This document shows, one piece after another, positions 10,705 to 22,254 of a stretch of DNA of 64,000 nucleotides (its first letter is position 1; every line of letters starts with the position of its first letter). A program made the position numbers and the translations under genes. The DNA is taken from positions 2,280,595-2,344,594 of the forward strand of contig OY811980.1 in NCBI GenBank assembly GCA_963681505.1. The letters are read 5' to 3'. Under the pieces are notes generated by a model. That model did not search any database. It had not been told where the DNA came from and saw nothing but the letters and a program-made list of their open reading frames with translations. Source of the DNA: Eunapius fragilis (lineage: Eukaryota > Porifera > Demospongiae > Spongillida > Spongillidae).

Positions 10705-11494
10705 TGTCACCGGAAAAAAGGTCCGCGGTAATTTTGGTCCGGGACCAAAATTATCGCTGGGTCCGCCCGGACCAAACTTACCAGAAATTATGGTCCGGGC
10801 TGAAAATTTTGGTCCGGATGTTGGAAGTAGCCCTACAGCCGGTTTATAGAGGCTTCACGTAGCCAAACACAGGTAGTTTGATATCGCAGTGTATGCTAGC
10901 TGTATGCACGAGGGCATGATGGCCGGGCGAAGCGCCAAACGGATAAACCAGTTTGTACCAGTTTGTACATACACTCTCTAGCTGTGTTCGGGTGATCGAT
11001 TCATAGATATTTGTAACGAGGTTTGCGGTCCGTTTGCATTGCATCGAGCGCCTATAGTTTCCCCCTGTGACGAAGCAGAGTGATGAACAAGATGTCAGCT
11101 GATTAATTATTTTTTGAAATCCATCAGGAATTAGGTCCGGTCTGACAAACTGCGCAGCTGGGATCCGGCCAGGCAGGTCTGCAGCCGTGAATATCACTGT
11201 TTATGACGCGTACATGAATTGTAAAAAACAAGTGGGAACTGGTCCGATCGTGACCGGAAGGCTAATCCGCTAACACGGGGCGCGCAGAACCCGGCCTACT
11301 GTTCCATAGCCTTCGTAGCTTTGAAAAGCTGCGTTTGAAGTGATTCGTCTGTTTTAGATGTAAATGGAGGGCCCGGACCAATTTTTACTTACCCGGACCA
11401 AAATTTTCTGATAATATTGGTCCGCCCGGACCAATTTTTTCCAAAAATTTTGGTCCGGGACCATAATTTTCGGCGGACCAAAATTTTCGTGACA
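10705..11494. mobile_element. Foldback/MITE-like element with GGTCCGCCCGGACC arms
   Basis: Ends read tgtcaccggaaaa and ttttcgtgaca, imperfect inverted repeats about 120 bp long. Both arms are built of multiple ggtccgggaccaaaatt-type palindromic words. The interior (about 10825-11365) has no recognisable gene. It lies at the broken 3' end of the integrase relic. Confidence 0.65.
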
Positions 11495-11686
11495 AAACAA
11501 TAAGCATACCATCAGAAATATGCACTTGTTAACATTCTGTGTATGTGCACATGTCTATATATTATTGCATAACATGGCATGGAATGTGTGTGAACAATTA
11601 ATGAAACTTATGAATCGTGGATTGGATTGAGTGAGTACATTTGGACACAGTGTCAATTAAGTTATTCAAAGCTGCACTTTACATAC

Positions 11687-11815
11687 CAAAACAAATGCCA
11701 TTCTGTACGGTTTCATTCAGCCTGTAGCCTGAATAGCAGCTGCAGTTGTTACCCAGAGGGAGGTCGTTACACAATTGTGCACATCCTCCATTGTTAACTG
11801 CACACTCATTGACAT
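11687..11815 (-). pseudogene. Calcium-binding EGF-like exon (downstream part of split gene X)
   Basis: Forty-three codons between a good acceptor and a gtatgt donor. [16 protein letters not shown] plus a [10 protein letters not shown] stretch and a final GICF give six cysteines in EGF spacing with the DVNEC calcium-binding start. It joins in phase to the exon at 11869-12153 (53-nt intron). Further downstream exons are not found; the foldback element and integrase relic follow. It belongs to an extracellular protein, apparently separated from its signal-peptide exon at 17.5 kb. Confidence 0.75.
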
Positions 11816-11868
11816 CTTGGAAAGGTAAAAATAAAAGGTTGCTTACTTTTAACATAACTAAACCTTAC

Positions 11869-12153
11869 CAAGGCTAACGTGGAGAGTAGTTCCAGTGAGT
11901 AGTGAATATACACCAGCTCCTTGTATATCAATGGGGTTTGAAGGTAGTGATGTGCATGGGGTAGTGTCTCGTAGATCAGAAGCTCCATTGACAGAGGCAC
12001 TTATTCCTAATCTCCCTGGTCCTCCACTGGATAACCTAGTCTGAACACACACCACAAGGATGTCTCCTGGTAGCACAACATATTGCTGTGATTGTGGTAT
12101 TGGAAACTGACTGCAAGCAAACGCTGGGCTGTTTTGGACAACTGTGATGGTGA
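11869..12153 (-). pseudogene. Split gene X, second part of extracellular exon
   Basis: Open frame starting within VVQNSPAFACSQFPIPQSQQ and running to GAGVYSLLTGTTLHVSL before a gtaagg donor. Residues encoded by about 11987-12153 are repeated at 17005-17171. Upstream it stops abruptly at the edge of duplicon B rather than at an acceptor. It reads as the 3' half of the exon whose 5' half is at 17005-17418. Confidence 0.7.
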
Positions 12154-13755
12154 CTATGTCCAATCATGATATGGGACAGCAAAATCACCCTTCTGGGTAG
12201 TTTTTCAAGTTTTCAAACGTTTCGATTTTCAGCGAACTCCAAAGAGTTTCTATCAAATGATCCTTATGCATCCTAAATTGGACTATCCATCATAAAGTTA
12301 TAAGGCACTGAACTTATAATTAGCCACATTTCAATGCAAGCGTTCTTGTCCTGGAAAATTTGAAAAAGTACCACAAGGGTGATTTTGCAGGACACTGCCC
12401 CATATGAAAATTTTAATACACATTGTGAAAATCGGAAGCACACGATGTACACTGAATTATCTGTGAATACACTTAATATTATGCAATGCAGGTTACTCAT
12501 TACACATGGATCATTGAGCATACACAATAAATATTGCATACTTTACACACTACATAATAAACAAGAATGCTAATGATTGGCAAGATCACAATCATTGACC
12601 ATCTTCACCACCCTCCATGCAATCTTTTCATTGTACCCTTTGTGTGTTACTGTCTTCCAAACCATACTAGTTATAGTTATGGTAATTAGAAGGAAATAAA
12701 CATTGAAGATGATGACTACAGTAAACATAAATGTATGGATTGTATTTATAAACAAATGTTCAGTATCCAATTTGTTATAGATCTAATATTATACATATTT
12801 GATACAATATATATGTGGATTATGTACATGTAAAATAAGCTGCAATGAATATGAATTCCCGGCTGAAGATTCATGCATCTTTTGCTAAGAAGCATCCTAG
12901 TAACTGCATTTCTAGTCACATATTGATGGAACATAATTGACAAAGCAGAAAGAATAAAAAATCTCTCTAATCATTTGTATCTCTTGAAGGCTGTCAAGAT
13001 ATGATATTATGTTCTAGTTATGATTATATGACAGTACATTGGACATAACACAAATGCATAGTGATGTATGAATTATAATGTTGCTTGGGCTGACCTATAT
13101 TTCATTTCTATCATGCAGATATTATAATTGTTCAAAATACTAGATTACTTACTTCAAAAAATGCACTTAAACTATGCACTTTGCATAAACACACAATATT
13201 CATGAAGTACTTTCTTTTTTACACATGCCAATGACTTTTTCTTGACAAAAAAAACCCAAGTAGTATTGACAACATGCCAACTATGATAGCTATTTTGAAC
13301 AAAGTTCAGAAGGACTGTTTGCAGTGAAGCAGAGTGTGGGAAGTTTAGACACCTACCAAGCATCACATGATGGGATGCACACCCATGATGGGATGCACAC
13401 CAACATCACATGATGGCCAACACCCCATGATGGAATGGACACCAACATCACAAGATCACACAATGGGATGCACACCAACATTACATGATGGGATGCAGAC
13501 CTGATGATTCAAAATATCATTGACCAGTAGTTGGGGGTGAATATCACACCTATGGAGGGCACTCCAAACAATCCAGCATAAACACCTTGGAATAAATGCA
13601 TGCATACATGAGAAGCATTATGATGGTATGTATGGGATTGGAGATAGCACCCTTTCATATTGCCATGTTGTTAACACAAGAGAGGGTATTCATTACCCAT
13701 ACAAACTCAACCTTAAAGGAGCTGTTGATCAGGTATGTTCAAAAGGCCAAAGCAA

Positions 13756-13763
13756 TATAAAAG
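13756..13763 (+). promoter_or_regulatory. TATA box of silicatein B
   Basis: TATAAAAG in the context agcaatataaaagcagtgca. A short non-coding exon would end at 13818 (caaa before gtaagt), with the acceptor at 13883 two nt before the ATG. Confidence 0.7.
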
Positions 13764-13885
13764 CAGTGCATTCTGCCAGTTAAACCATTCCTGTTGTGTG
13801 GAATAGCTGCTAAGCAAAGTAAGTTCTAATGCAACAAAAGAGGTGTGGAGATTATATGTGGGGAACCCCTTCATTGAGTACAGAA

Positions 13886-15363
13886 ATGAAAATCACCTTA
13901 CTTCTGAGTTTTGCCAGCCTGTTTTCTGTGGTATATTCCCATGCATTTGTGGAAGAGTGGCACCTCTGGAAGGGCCAACATCAGAAGAGCTACTTCTCTG
14001 AACTGGAAGAAGTTGAACGACATGCTATTTGGCTGTCGAACAAGAAATACATTGAAGAACATAACATACACTCTGATGCCTTTGGCTACACCCTTGCCAT
14101 GAATCACCTTGGAGACTTGGTACATTGTTTAGACAAAATGCACATATATGACATCATCACCATCCTTTCTATTTAGAGCACAGAGGAATATATACAAATG
14201 TACCTGACACACGATGCAGGAAACTATACACACCGTGTACTGAATGCATTCAGAGCTCCTAGAGGAGTGAAATATGTTGACTCTATAGACTGGAGGACTA
14301 AGGGGGCAGTCACCAGTGTCAAATACCAGGTGAGTTCTTTGACAACATACCCTGCTGTGTAAACAAATATCATTATTATTATTTAAAAATGACCTCTGTG
14401 TGATACAGGGTCAATGTGGTGCCAGCTATGCCTTTGCAGCTACTGGAGCTCTTGAAGGAGCTAGTGCCTTGGCCAATGACAAGCAGACCACACTCAGTGA
14501 ACAAAACATTATCGATTGCTCAGGTACACCGATTCCCAGAATTGAAATGCGGCTAATTAACACTGGTTAATCCTTTATCTCAGTACCATATGGTAACCAT
14601 GGATGCAGTGGTGGAGACACATACATTGCATTGAAATATGTCATTGATAACGGTGGCATTGACACAGAGAGCAGCTACAGTTTTCAAGGAAAGGCAAGTC
14701 CCTCCCATGTAATCTTCAACACCATATTTACTTACCTCTTGCCCATGCATAGCAATCGTCGTGCCAGTACAACAGCAAAAACTCTGGTGCATCTGCTACG
14801 GGGGTCATAAGCATTACTTCTGGCAGCGAGTCTGACCTTCTGGCTGCCGTGGCAACAGTGGGACCTGTTGCTATTGCAGTGGATGCAAACACCAATGCAT
14901 TCAGGGTAAGCTTTCTTTAAAAATAAACTTGATTGGTGCATTTGAAAACAATGCAAATGGTGTATTATATTGGTAGACACTGAATACCCCTGTAACACAT
15001 TTATGCTTTTTTTCCCCTACCCAGTGTACTGATATAGTACAATAGATAAACTTTCACTGACATGTTTTTACATAGTTCTACCAAAGTGGAGTGTTTGACT
15101 CTTCAAGCTGCTCCAACACCAAACTCAACCATGCCATGTTGGTGACGGGTTATGGGTCATACAATGGGAAGGACTACTGGCTTGTAAAGAATAGGTGAGC
15201 ACACTGAAGAGAAAAAAAAAATGATGGAGTTCATGTACTGTCTTTTCGCTGTGTCTCATCCAGCTGGAGCAAGAACTGGGGAGATAATGGGTACATCCTG
15301 ATGGTCAGGAACAAGTACAACCAGTGTGGGATTGCTACAGATGCTCTCTTTCCAACTCTATAG
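13886..15363 (+). CDS. Silicatein B (cathepsin L-like, Ser-type), complete
   Basis: Exons 13886-14119, 14177-14329, 14409-14523, 14584-14693, 14753-14905, 15076-15194, 15264-15363; 327 residues. Same architecture as copy A: signal peptide, propeptide with LAMNHLGDL, mature domain with [10 protein letters not shown] (Ser for catalytic Cys), [25 protein letters not shown] and [14 protein letters not shown], ending ALFPTL. Few substitutions from A and C are seen (for example Ile in [10 protein letters not shown] and Phe in ALFPTL). Intron 4 has the GC donor (aaag before gcaagt). It is intact and transcribed divergently from A. The role in spicule silica formation is inferred from the family. Confidence 0.95.
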
Positions 15364-16103
15364 CTAGTCAGTATTATCCAATTGTAGTGTCAATCAATTT
15401 TGTTTAATATTACTTGCATGCAAGATTACATTTCTTTTGCATGTCCTGAAAATTTTGAAAAGGAGAATGTAACTAGGGAGAATGTAACTATGCAGGCAAG
15501 GCCATCTTCTGTTGGTTCCATTACTTTTACGCACGTTAAATATTCTAATCTTTTCCAACAACCTTGTTCCCTATACATTGTTTAACCTATATCCTATGCC
15601 ACCAACTTTTAAAGGGGTATATGGTACAGAGTCTGGACTCTGGAGCTAGTTTACCAGCCCATTCTTTACACAGTCCCATGTGCTATAGGGATTGACGATC
15701 TTCATTAAGAAAAGAAAAAAAAAAAAAAACATTTTCTTTTAAGTGGTGTAAACTAAGAACTTCCTGAAGATTGTTGATAAATAAGATAACGTATGCAGCA
15801 TATTACATCCATCCCATCTTGATGGGAGCCCTTGTGGGTCCCACATATAGTGCATTGCCAGAACATCTTGAAATTCAGAGTGACTGACTAATATGGCATC
15901 TTTACCAGTGGGAGTCATGTGGCATTCATGTCATTGAAAACACTTCTAATGACACATTGTCATATGGTACTGAAATTTTTCAAGATTACATTTACATGTT
16001 ATTATTTCGACGGGAGTCCAAATATTGTATTGGTCATGCAGTGGCCTAGCAATATGTAAGAGCAGAATGTTGTAAATTATTGTCTACATCTATGTCTGGG
16101 TCC

Positions 16104-16990
16104 CCATGTTATCGCGTGAATAAGCGACTGTTTTCAAAGGCATTTGCGTCTCTGAATCTGGGTGATATTGATTACAAGGTGAGGTTACTGATTTAACGTA
16201 ATATACTGGTAAATATTTTTAGGATTGCATTGCACTAACTAAATGGTATAGGCAACGAAGCATGCAATGGATCATCCACCCCACAAAGCTGCAGCGTACG
16301 AAAGCGAAAGAAAAAACAATGAGCGGACCCCTTTTTGCTTACCTCCCCTTTGATGGCCTAGATTAGATGTGCGTCACGTGCCGGCCTGCTTGGGCTGGGT
16401 TCCCAACCGTACCACCTAGCAGCTTCCATAATTAAAATCATGCAAGTGAGGGGGTATTTTATCGGACGCGGGTTACATTGCACGAGTCTCGGCGATTGAC
16501 AGAAGGCAAAAAGCCTTTGCGTTGGTTCATTATTGCCAGTACAGAACCGGTTCCTTCATATATATATATATACGCAACAGAACTTCCAAAGTGCCTTCGC
16601 CTTCCCTCATCACTACACTATGTGAGTGTTGTGTGTGTGTGCGTGTGTGCGTGTGTGTGTTGTGTGTGTTGTGTGTGTGTGCTTATGTCTGTGAATGTGT
16701 GAAATGAGTTAAAGTTTATAATTAGTATCGATGACAATACTGCTGCACTCAAGAGGATTTGATGTATATGTATGTGCACTATTGTGGCTTATATAATTCA
16801 CACAGGTCACTACAATGATGTCATGCAAACGTCGCACGCGTGACTGGGTATTTTAAGACCTTGTTTAGAGTGGACTGAGTATAGACATGCATTGCATAGT
16901 GAATAATACAGCTTTAAAAGCACTGATACTTCCTTTTAATTAATTATATAAAATAATAAACAACGCAAATGAATTAATTAACTGGTACAT
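16104..16990. repeat. Long inverted repeat, left arm
   Basis: About 0.85 kb that is the reverse complement of 17665-18500. Shared landmarks include the gaaccggttccttcatatat region, cccaagcaggccggcacg and a (TG)n tract at 16628-16680. No gene seen. The 0.67 kb spacer contains the first two exons of gene X. Confidence 0.9.
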
Positions 16991-17002
16991 AACATCAGCA
17001 TA

Positions 17003-17538
17003 TGCATTGACAGAGGCACTTATTCCTAATCTCCCTGGTCCTCCACTGGATACCCTTGTCTGCACACACACCACAAGGATGTCTCCTGGTAGCACAACAT
17101 ATTGCTGTGATTGTGGTATTGGAAACTGACTGCAAGCAAACGCTGGGCTGTTTTGGGCAACTGTGAGGGTGAACATTGTTGAAGACCGGTTAACTAGGTT
17201 GTACACTGTGCCTGATGACAGTCTGTAGACACCAAAGTTTGTGATAGATGATGGGTCAGAAGTACTACTGTAGCAACATATGTTCCATTGTGTGGCATTT
17301 CCAGGACAGTTTAGGGAATATAATATGTTGACAAATGTGCCAGATCTTGCAGACGTTGGTGCTACTGCTGCCTGAATGAGGTCATTCCCAAACCTCGTGC
17401 AGGTCTGATATCCAAATACTAAAGAATGAGAATAAAGCAGGGAGAAATTTTATAAAATGAATGCGGTATTGATTAGAACATACCTGTGGATATATAGAAG
17501 GATAAATAGAGCCATTTAAACTGTGCCATGAGTTGCAT
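17003..17538 (-). pseudogene. Split gene X, signal-peptide exon and 5' half of extracellular exon
   Basis: Exon 1 (17484-17538) starts ATG 17538 and encodes MQLMAQFKWLYLSFYIST, a likely signal peptide, then a gtatgt donor. Exon 2 starts at 17418 in matching phase with FGYQTCTRFGNDLIQAAV and continues through NFGVYRLSSGTVYNLVN and QNSPAFACSQFPIPQSQQ. It then runs into the inverted-repeat arm and ends at an unrelated stop near 16940. Cysteine content and the EGF exon at 11.7 kb suggest a secreted adhesive or matrix protein. Family not recognised. Confidence 0.7.
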
Positions 17539-17664
17539 CCTGTTTTATTTATGATGACAACTATTCACAATTGAAGATATCAAATGCCTCCATTTAACTC
17601 CATACTCTGCCATGTAGCTTACAGCTGACTATATACTACTTTGAACCTTTCAAAGACACAATGC

Positions 17665-17932
17665 GATATTATGTACCAATTAATTAATTCATTTGCGTTG
17701 TTTATTATTTTATATAATTAATTAAAAGGAAGTATCAGTGCTTTTAAAGCTGTATTATTCATTATGCAATGCATGTCTATACTCAGTCCACTCTAAACAA
17801 GGGCTTAATACCCAGTCACGCGTGCGACGTTTGCATGACATCATTGTAGTGACCTGTGTGAATTATATAAGCCACAATAGTGCACATACATACACATCAC
17901 ACACAACACACACACACACCACACACACACAC

Positions 17933-17969
<37 letters not shown>

Positions 17970-18500
17970 CACTCACATAGTGTAGTAATGAGGGAAGGCG
18001 AAAGTACTTTGGAAGTTCTGCGCTTGTCATTGCGTATATATATAATTTTATATATATGAAGGAACCGGTTATGTACGGCCAATAATGAACCAACGCAAAG
18101 GCTTTTTGCCTTCTGTCAATCGCCGAGACTCGTGCAATGTAACCCGCGTCCGATAAAATACCCCCTCACTTGCATGATTTTAATTATGGAAGCTGCTAGG
18201 TGGTACGGTTGGGAACCCAGCCCAAGCAGGCCGGCACGTCTAATCTAGGTCATCAAAGGGGAGATAAGCAAAAAGGGGTCCGCTCATTTTTTTTCTTTCG
18301 CTTTCGTACGCTGCACCTTTGTGGGGTGGATGATCCATTGCATGCTTCGTTACCTATACCATGTAGTTAGTGCAGTGCAATCCTAAAAATATTTACCAGT
18401 ATATTACGTTAAATCAGTAACCTCACCTTGTAATCAATATCACCCAGATTCAGAGACGCAAATGCCTTTGAAAACTGTCGTTTATTCACGCGATATAATT
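17665..18500. repeat. Long inverted repeat, right arm
   Basis: Reverse complement of 16104-16990, with an (AC)n tract at about 17895-17970 corresponding to the (TG)n of the left arm. The arms differ by small indels and microsatellite length, so the duplication is not brand new. Confidence 0.9.
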
Positions 18501-18929
18501 GTGACCTACAATACTCGGATATACCAAACCGCGAGCTGGCGTTATTCATAGCGCACGCATAGAATCTCATGTATATGTATACTTCCTGTTACATGTACGT
18601 ACGCATATATGATTATCTCGTGCAATTAATTGTTGTTACCTCTGCTCACAAGGAACAGCGCAAATTGATTGTTTGAATTTGACAGGCAGCGCTATATGAG
18701 CAGAAGATGTCAGCCGAACAACTGAATAGCAGTCATCAGTGCAGTCAGCTGTGATTGGCCATAGGCACCACTTCTCAAATTATGCGCATTCCTCACACAA
18801 CACATAGATTATAACACATGCACATAAAATGAACATATATGTATATATTCCTCTGCACAACATAGTATAGTATTAAATACCTATACACACCACATGCACA
18901 TGCGTGTATCTATTGCATCACTTGAATTG
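18501..18929. other. AT-rich intergenic sequence
   Basis: No coding exon, RNA gene or mobile-element end was recognised here; it is rich in tatata and gcatgc words. Confidence 0.4.
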
Positions 18930-19229
18930 TATATACATGCACCACATTGACAAGAGCTTGTCAATTAAACTATATATCCTGCATTATTACAACCGTCCTC
19001 CGTTCTGATGTGACCAACTCCATTTACGGTTTGGGCATGCATGCATCACATCAATGAATGCGTTAAGCGACAATCCCACACGGTTTATATACATGCACCA
19101 CACTGACAAGAGCTTGTCAATTAAACTATATATCCTGCATTATTACAACCGTCCTCCGTTCTGATGTGACCAACTCCATTTACGGTTTAGGCATGCATGC
19201 ATCACATCAATGAATACGTTAAGCGACAA
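18930..19229. repeat. Direct tandem duplication, 156-bp period
   Basis: Two nearly identical units starting tatatacatgcaccac and containing gacaagagcttgtcaatt and aaccgtcctccgttctgatg. Only a few substitutions separate them, so the duplication is recent. Confidence 0.9.
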
Positions 19230-19816
19230 ACTCTCATGCCCTTCCTTGCTTGTAAGAAACAACCTAGCGCATGTCCTCTTCTCTTTTCCTCCTCATCGAT
19301 CCTTCCCTCGCTTCCCTAAATAAACTCCTTGCCTCAGTCCTATATATATAATTATATTATACTATAAAGTGTACGCCGCTGCATGCGTGCAGTAATGAAT
19401 GCACGGACATGTACAGCTATTTCAGCTCTACTTCTGGGACTTCTGTGCATGAAACGTGACCATTAGGTGATCACAGAATAGTTATGTATAAATCGGATGA
19501 TTCGGCAGCCAATTTGATAATAATCCGTGCGTGCTTCAATGGCTATACCGATAATCCATGAGTCGAGTTTGCATGTAAATCATAGCCTCAGCACCTTCCA
19601 TGCATGCAAAATGTGCATGTCTCAAAACTGTGCATTGAAACGACTTATTATTCACCGGAGACAGCTGTCCTACGGGTCAGTTGTCACAAATTAATAACTC
19701 TAAAGGATTCTTCAATATTAACTTGCATTATTGTGGCATAAACATGAGTTGAACATAAGCAATACATTAGGTTTGCTGTGCAGTGCATTAAAAACCCAAA
19801 TGTATTCATTCCAGCT

Positions 19817-20002
19817 GAGGGTGAAATTTTTCACGAAGTACCTCGCGGAATTCGTGAGGGTAAAGTTTTTCATGAGGTACCTCGCGGAACTCGTGAGGGT
19901 GAAATTTTTCATGAGGTACCTCGCGGAACTCATCAGGGTGAAAATTTTCATGAGGTACCTCGCGGAACTCATCAGGGTGAAATTTTTCATGAGGTACCTC
20001 GC
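19817..20002. repeat. 39-bp minisatellite, locus 2
   Basis: Same unit as at 5254-5445. The ~60 bp left flank (gtgcattaaaaacccaaatg) is shared as well, so a larger segment was copied, not just the array. Confidence 0.9.
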
Positions 20003-20104
20003 CTATGTCTTGTATAATTTAATTACGGTATCTAAAGATAAAAGTATATCTGGATTGAAAGAAATGAAAAGGGAGAAGCAGCCATACAACAGTCATTGGG
20101 TTAC

Positions 20105-20420
20105 TTGGGTATGAAAAAAATTAAGAAAACAAGTAAAAAAAAACATTCTCTACGAGAAAGTTGGTGGGATATAGGATTTGATTATGACATTGGTGGTGTA
20201 AAAAGCAAGGAAACAAGGTCTTATCAGAAGGGAAAATGTCATAGTCCTATATTTAGCACACAAACAACACATGCCCTAGAAATGTGCTTAATATAGGACT
20301 ATGACATTTTCCCTTCTGATAAGACCTTGTTTCCTTGCTTTTTACACCACCAATGTCATAATCAAATCCTATATCCCACCAACTTTCTCGTAGAGAATTT
20401 TTTTATTTACTTGTTATAAT
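20105..20420. mobile_element. Hairpin MITE, copy 2
   Basis: Arms start acaagtaaaaaaaaacattctc and end ttatttacttgt. Nearly perfect arms of about 130 bp surround a short loop (cacacaaacaacacatgcc). The core contains ggtggtgtaaaaagcaagga. The left flank atgaaaaaaattaagaaaac matches, inverted, the right flank of copy 3, showing that the element extends beyond the caagt word on one side. Confidence 0.85.
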
Positions 20421-20766
20421 AGGTGAATATTTATTGAGTGTGAGGTGGAGAAAGAGTTGCCTACATTATCTCACATACATCGCAAAGTGAGTTAATGAAT
20501 CCACTTGAACGCTGCAATCCGAATGTACTGCAATCCCCATAATTGCAAGCAGAACAGGGTCGGGCCACACCCATGCGTATGCTATCGGTTCGTCAAGAGT
20601 CTGCGTGGTTCACATATTTCATGATACGGGATCGTTTCTTATCATGTCTGTAAACTTACAAACGCGTGATTTCCATATCTCAGACGGTATTACGTTAATT
20701 CACCCGGCCAGCTCAAAGCTAGTTGACATGTCATCTCAAGGTCAAACACTCTGTTCACTCCCGTAC

Positions 20767-20871
20767 CTTGAAGATCTGACCATCCGGATAGCGATCCAAG
20801 AAAGTTTTCACAGTGATGTATAGCGGTGGTTTTTTAAGGCCAAACGGTTTTCCTCTGGACCTACCCGCCAT
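20767..20871 (-). CDS. Isolated first exon resembling a sacsin/HATPase-repeat protein
   Basis: Thirty-five codons from an ATG at 20871 to a gtacgg splice donor. It encodes MAGRSRGKPFGLKKPPLYI, then TVKTFLDRYPDGQIFK. The KPPL...YPDGGQI(L/F)K pattern just before the ELIQNADDA motif is typical of sacsin-like N-terminal HSP90-type ATPase repeats, which are numerous in sponges. The expected next exon with the NADDA motif was not found between here and 20.4 kb. It may be an orphaned exon or a gene with a distant second exon. It sits between two inverted MITE copies. Confidence 0.45.
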
Positions 20872-20949
20872 GCCAAAATCGTAACGCTTATTTTTAGACA
20901 AGCCGTATTAGGTATGATCACAGACTGTTTGTGACTGGACATTTAATTT

Positions 20950-21250
20950 GACAAGTAAATAAAAACATTCTCTACGAGAAAGTTGGTGGGATATAGGATT
21001 TGATTATGACATTGGTGGTGTAAAAAGCAAGGAAACAAGGTCTTATCAGAAGGGAAAATGTCATAGTCCTATATTTAGCACATTTCTAGGGCATGTGTTG
21101 TTTGTGTGCTAAATATAGGACTATGACATTTTCCCTTCTGATAAGACCTTGTTTCCTTGCTTTTTACACCACCAATGTCATAATCAAATCCCAACTTTCC
21201 CGTAGAGAATGTTTTTATTTACTTGTTTTCTTAATTTTTTTTTTCATATA
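20950..21250. mobile_element. Hairpin MITE, copy 3 (inverted relative to copy 2)
   Basis: Same arms as copy 2, but the loop (cacatttctagggcatgtg) is the exact reverse complement of copy 2's loop, so the element is in the opposite orientation. A ~17-bp piece of the right arm (near atcaaatcc) is deleted. Confidence 0.85.
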
Positions 21251-21260
21251 TTATATAAAA

Positions 21261-21605
21261 GCGAGTCCTCCAGCCGATTCTGAAGCTATTGGTGAAAATT
21301 TCATCGCTTAGAAATGTTCCTGTCCTGAGTTATGCGTTGCCAAGAAGAAGGAGGAGGAGAAGAAGAAGACGACCCGCCCCTTGTTCCGAGACTGGGTACG
21401 AGGACGGGCAGTACACTCTTGTTCTCAACAACCACGCGGTTCAGCGACATGAAACAAAAACGAAACTACTCATTTTTGACTTCTAGATCGATTGCTAAAA
21501 CAAGCTACACGATCCGATCGTCGGGAGTGTTGTTACAGCGTTTTTTAATGACATTCATAGTCGGGGTCAAATCCTATATGGAAGTTTCTAACGAAACTTC
21601 CGATA
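21261..21605. repeat. Dispersed repeat, copy 2
   Basis: Second copy of the repeat at 2806-3140, immediately next to MITE copy 3. It ends around gaagtttctaacgaaacttc, a small palindrome. Confidence 0.7.
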
Positions 21606-21677
21606 AATAGAGCTTTATGGTATTTGGTGTACAGATCATGGCTGTTAACCACGATATCAGTGGCGTAGGAACCGGGA

Positions 21678-21678
21678 A

Positions 21679-21722
<44 letters not shown>
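21678..21722. repeat. Poly-G tract (about 44 nt)
   Basis: Uninterrupted G run. Similar G or C runs of about 12-30 nt occur at about 22567, 23391 (G then C), 26127, 26943, 37401, 46918, 52571, 57003, 58927, 61450 and 63210. Reading frames across them give artificial poly-Gly or poly-Pro. Confidence 0.9.
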
Positions 21723-21723
<1 letters not shown>

Positions 21724-22131
21724 AGACGTGGCACCCCCAATCCTAATCCCATTATTAAATATAAATCCATGGGTCGATCGGTACAGTCCATGTAATAATT
21801 AAGTGTCCTTGGTTAGACGCCTAACCGATCGGGCAATTAGCTGAAGCGAGTAGTACCTTATTTGGTGTTGATCTACAAATATAGCACATTTCATCAGCTA
21901 TCACAATGTTCACGACGCACAGGTATAAAATAACCAGCGTTATCAAATTGGTTGGTTTTCCCATGCAATCTGTAGGAAAATTCTGATTCCATTCGAGCAT
22001 CAAAAAGCAGATGCTGCCAGACCTGCCAAACGAGTAAGTTGCTTACGTCAATTTGATAATGTATTGCGGTGCATGGTTTATCTGATAATAGCGTGAGATA
22101 GTTTACTTTAGGCCCTAGGGTACATTTATCC

Positions 22132-22210
22132 TACTTCGGCGTACCGTACTATGACGTGGTACTACTCGTGCTAGTCCCCAGTCCACGTCATAGTACGGTA
22201 CGTCGAAGTA
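22132..22210. repeat. Short inverted repeat, 28-bp arms
   Basis: Arms 22132-22159 and 22183-22210 pair with one mismatch around a 23-nt loop. No gene nearby; possibly a small foldback insertion. Confidence 0.8.
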
Positions 22211-22254
22211 TATATTTTAAGAACTAAATACAATACCAAATCCACCAGAAAAAT

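Larger units (their letters stand above)
12164..16103. repeat. Silicatein duplicon B (inverted copy)
   Basis: Matches 39469-43411 in reverse orientation over its whole length. Both ends are sharp: the match stops at about 12164 against gene X and at about 16103 against the long inverted repeat. It carries silicatein B. The non-coding part 12164-13750 holds only duplicon sequence and a short catcccatcatg array. Confidence 0.85.

Noticed and set aside
13898..14125. Open frames antisense to the silicatein exons (also at 8256-8483 and 41453-41680)
   Set aside because: They are mirror frames of conserved coding exons, with no independent support.
21617..21802. Poly-Gly frame
   Set aside because: Created by the 44-nt G run.
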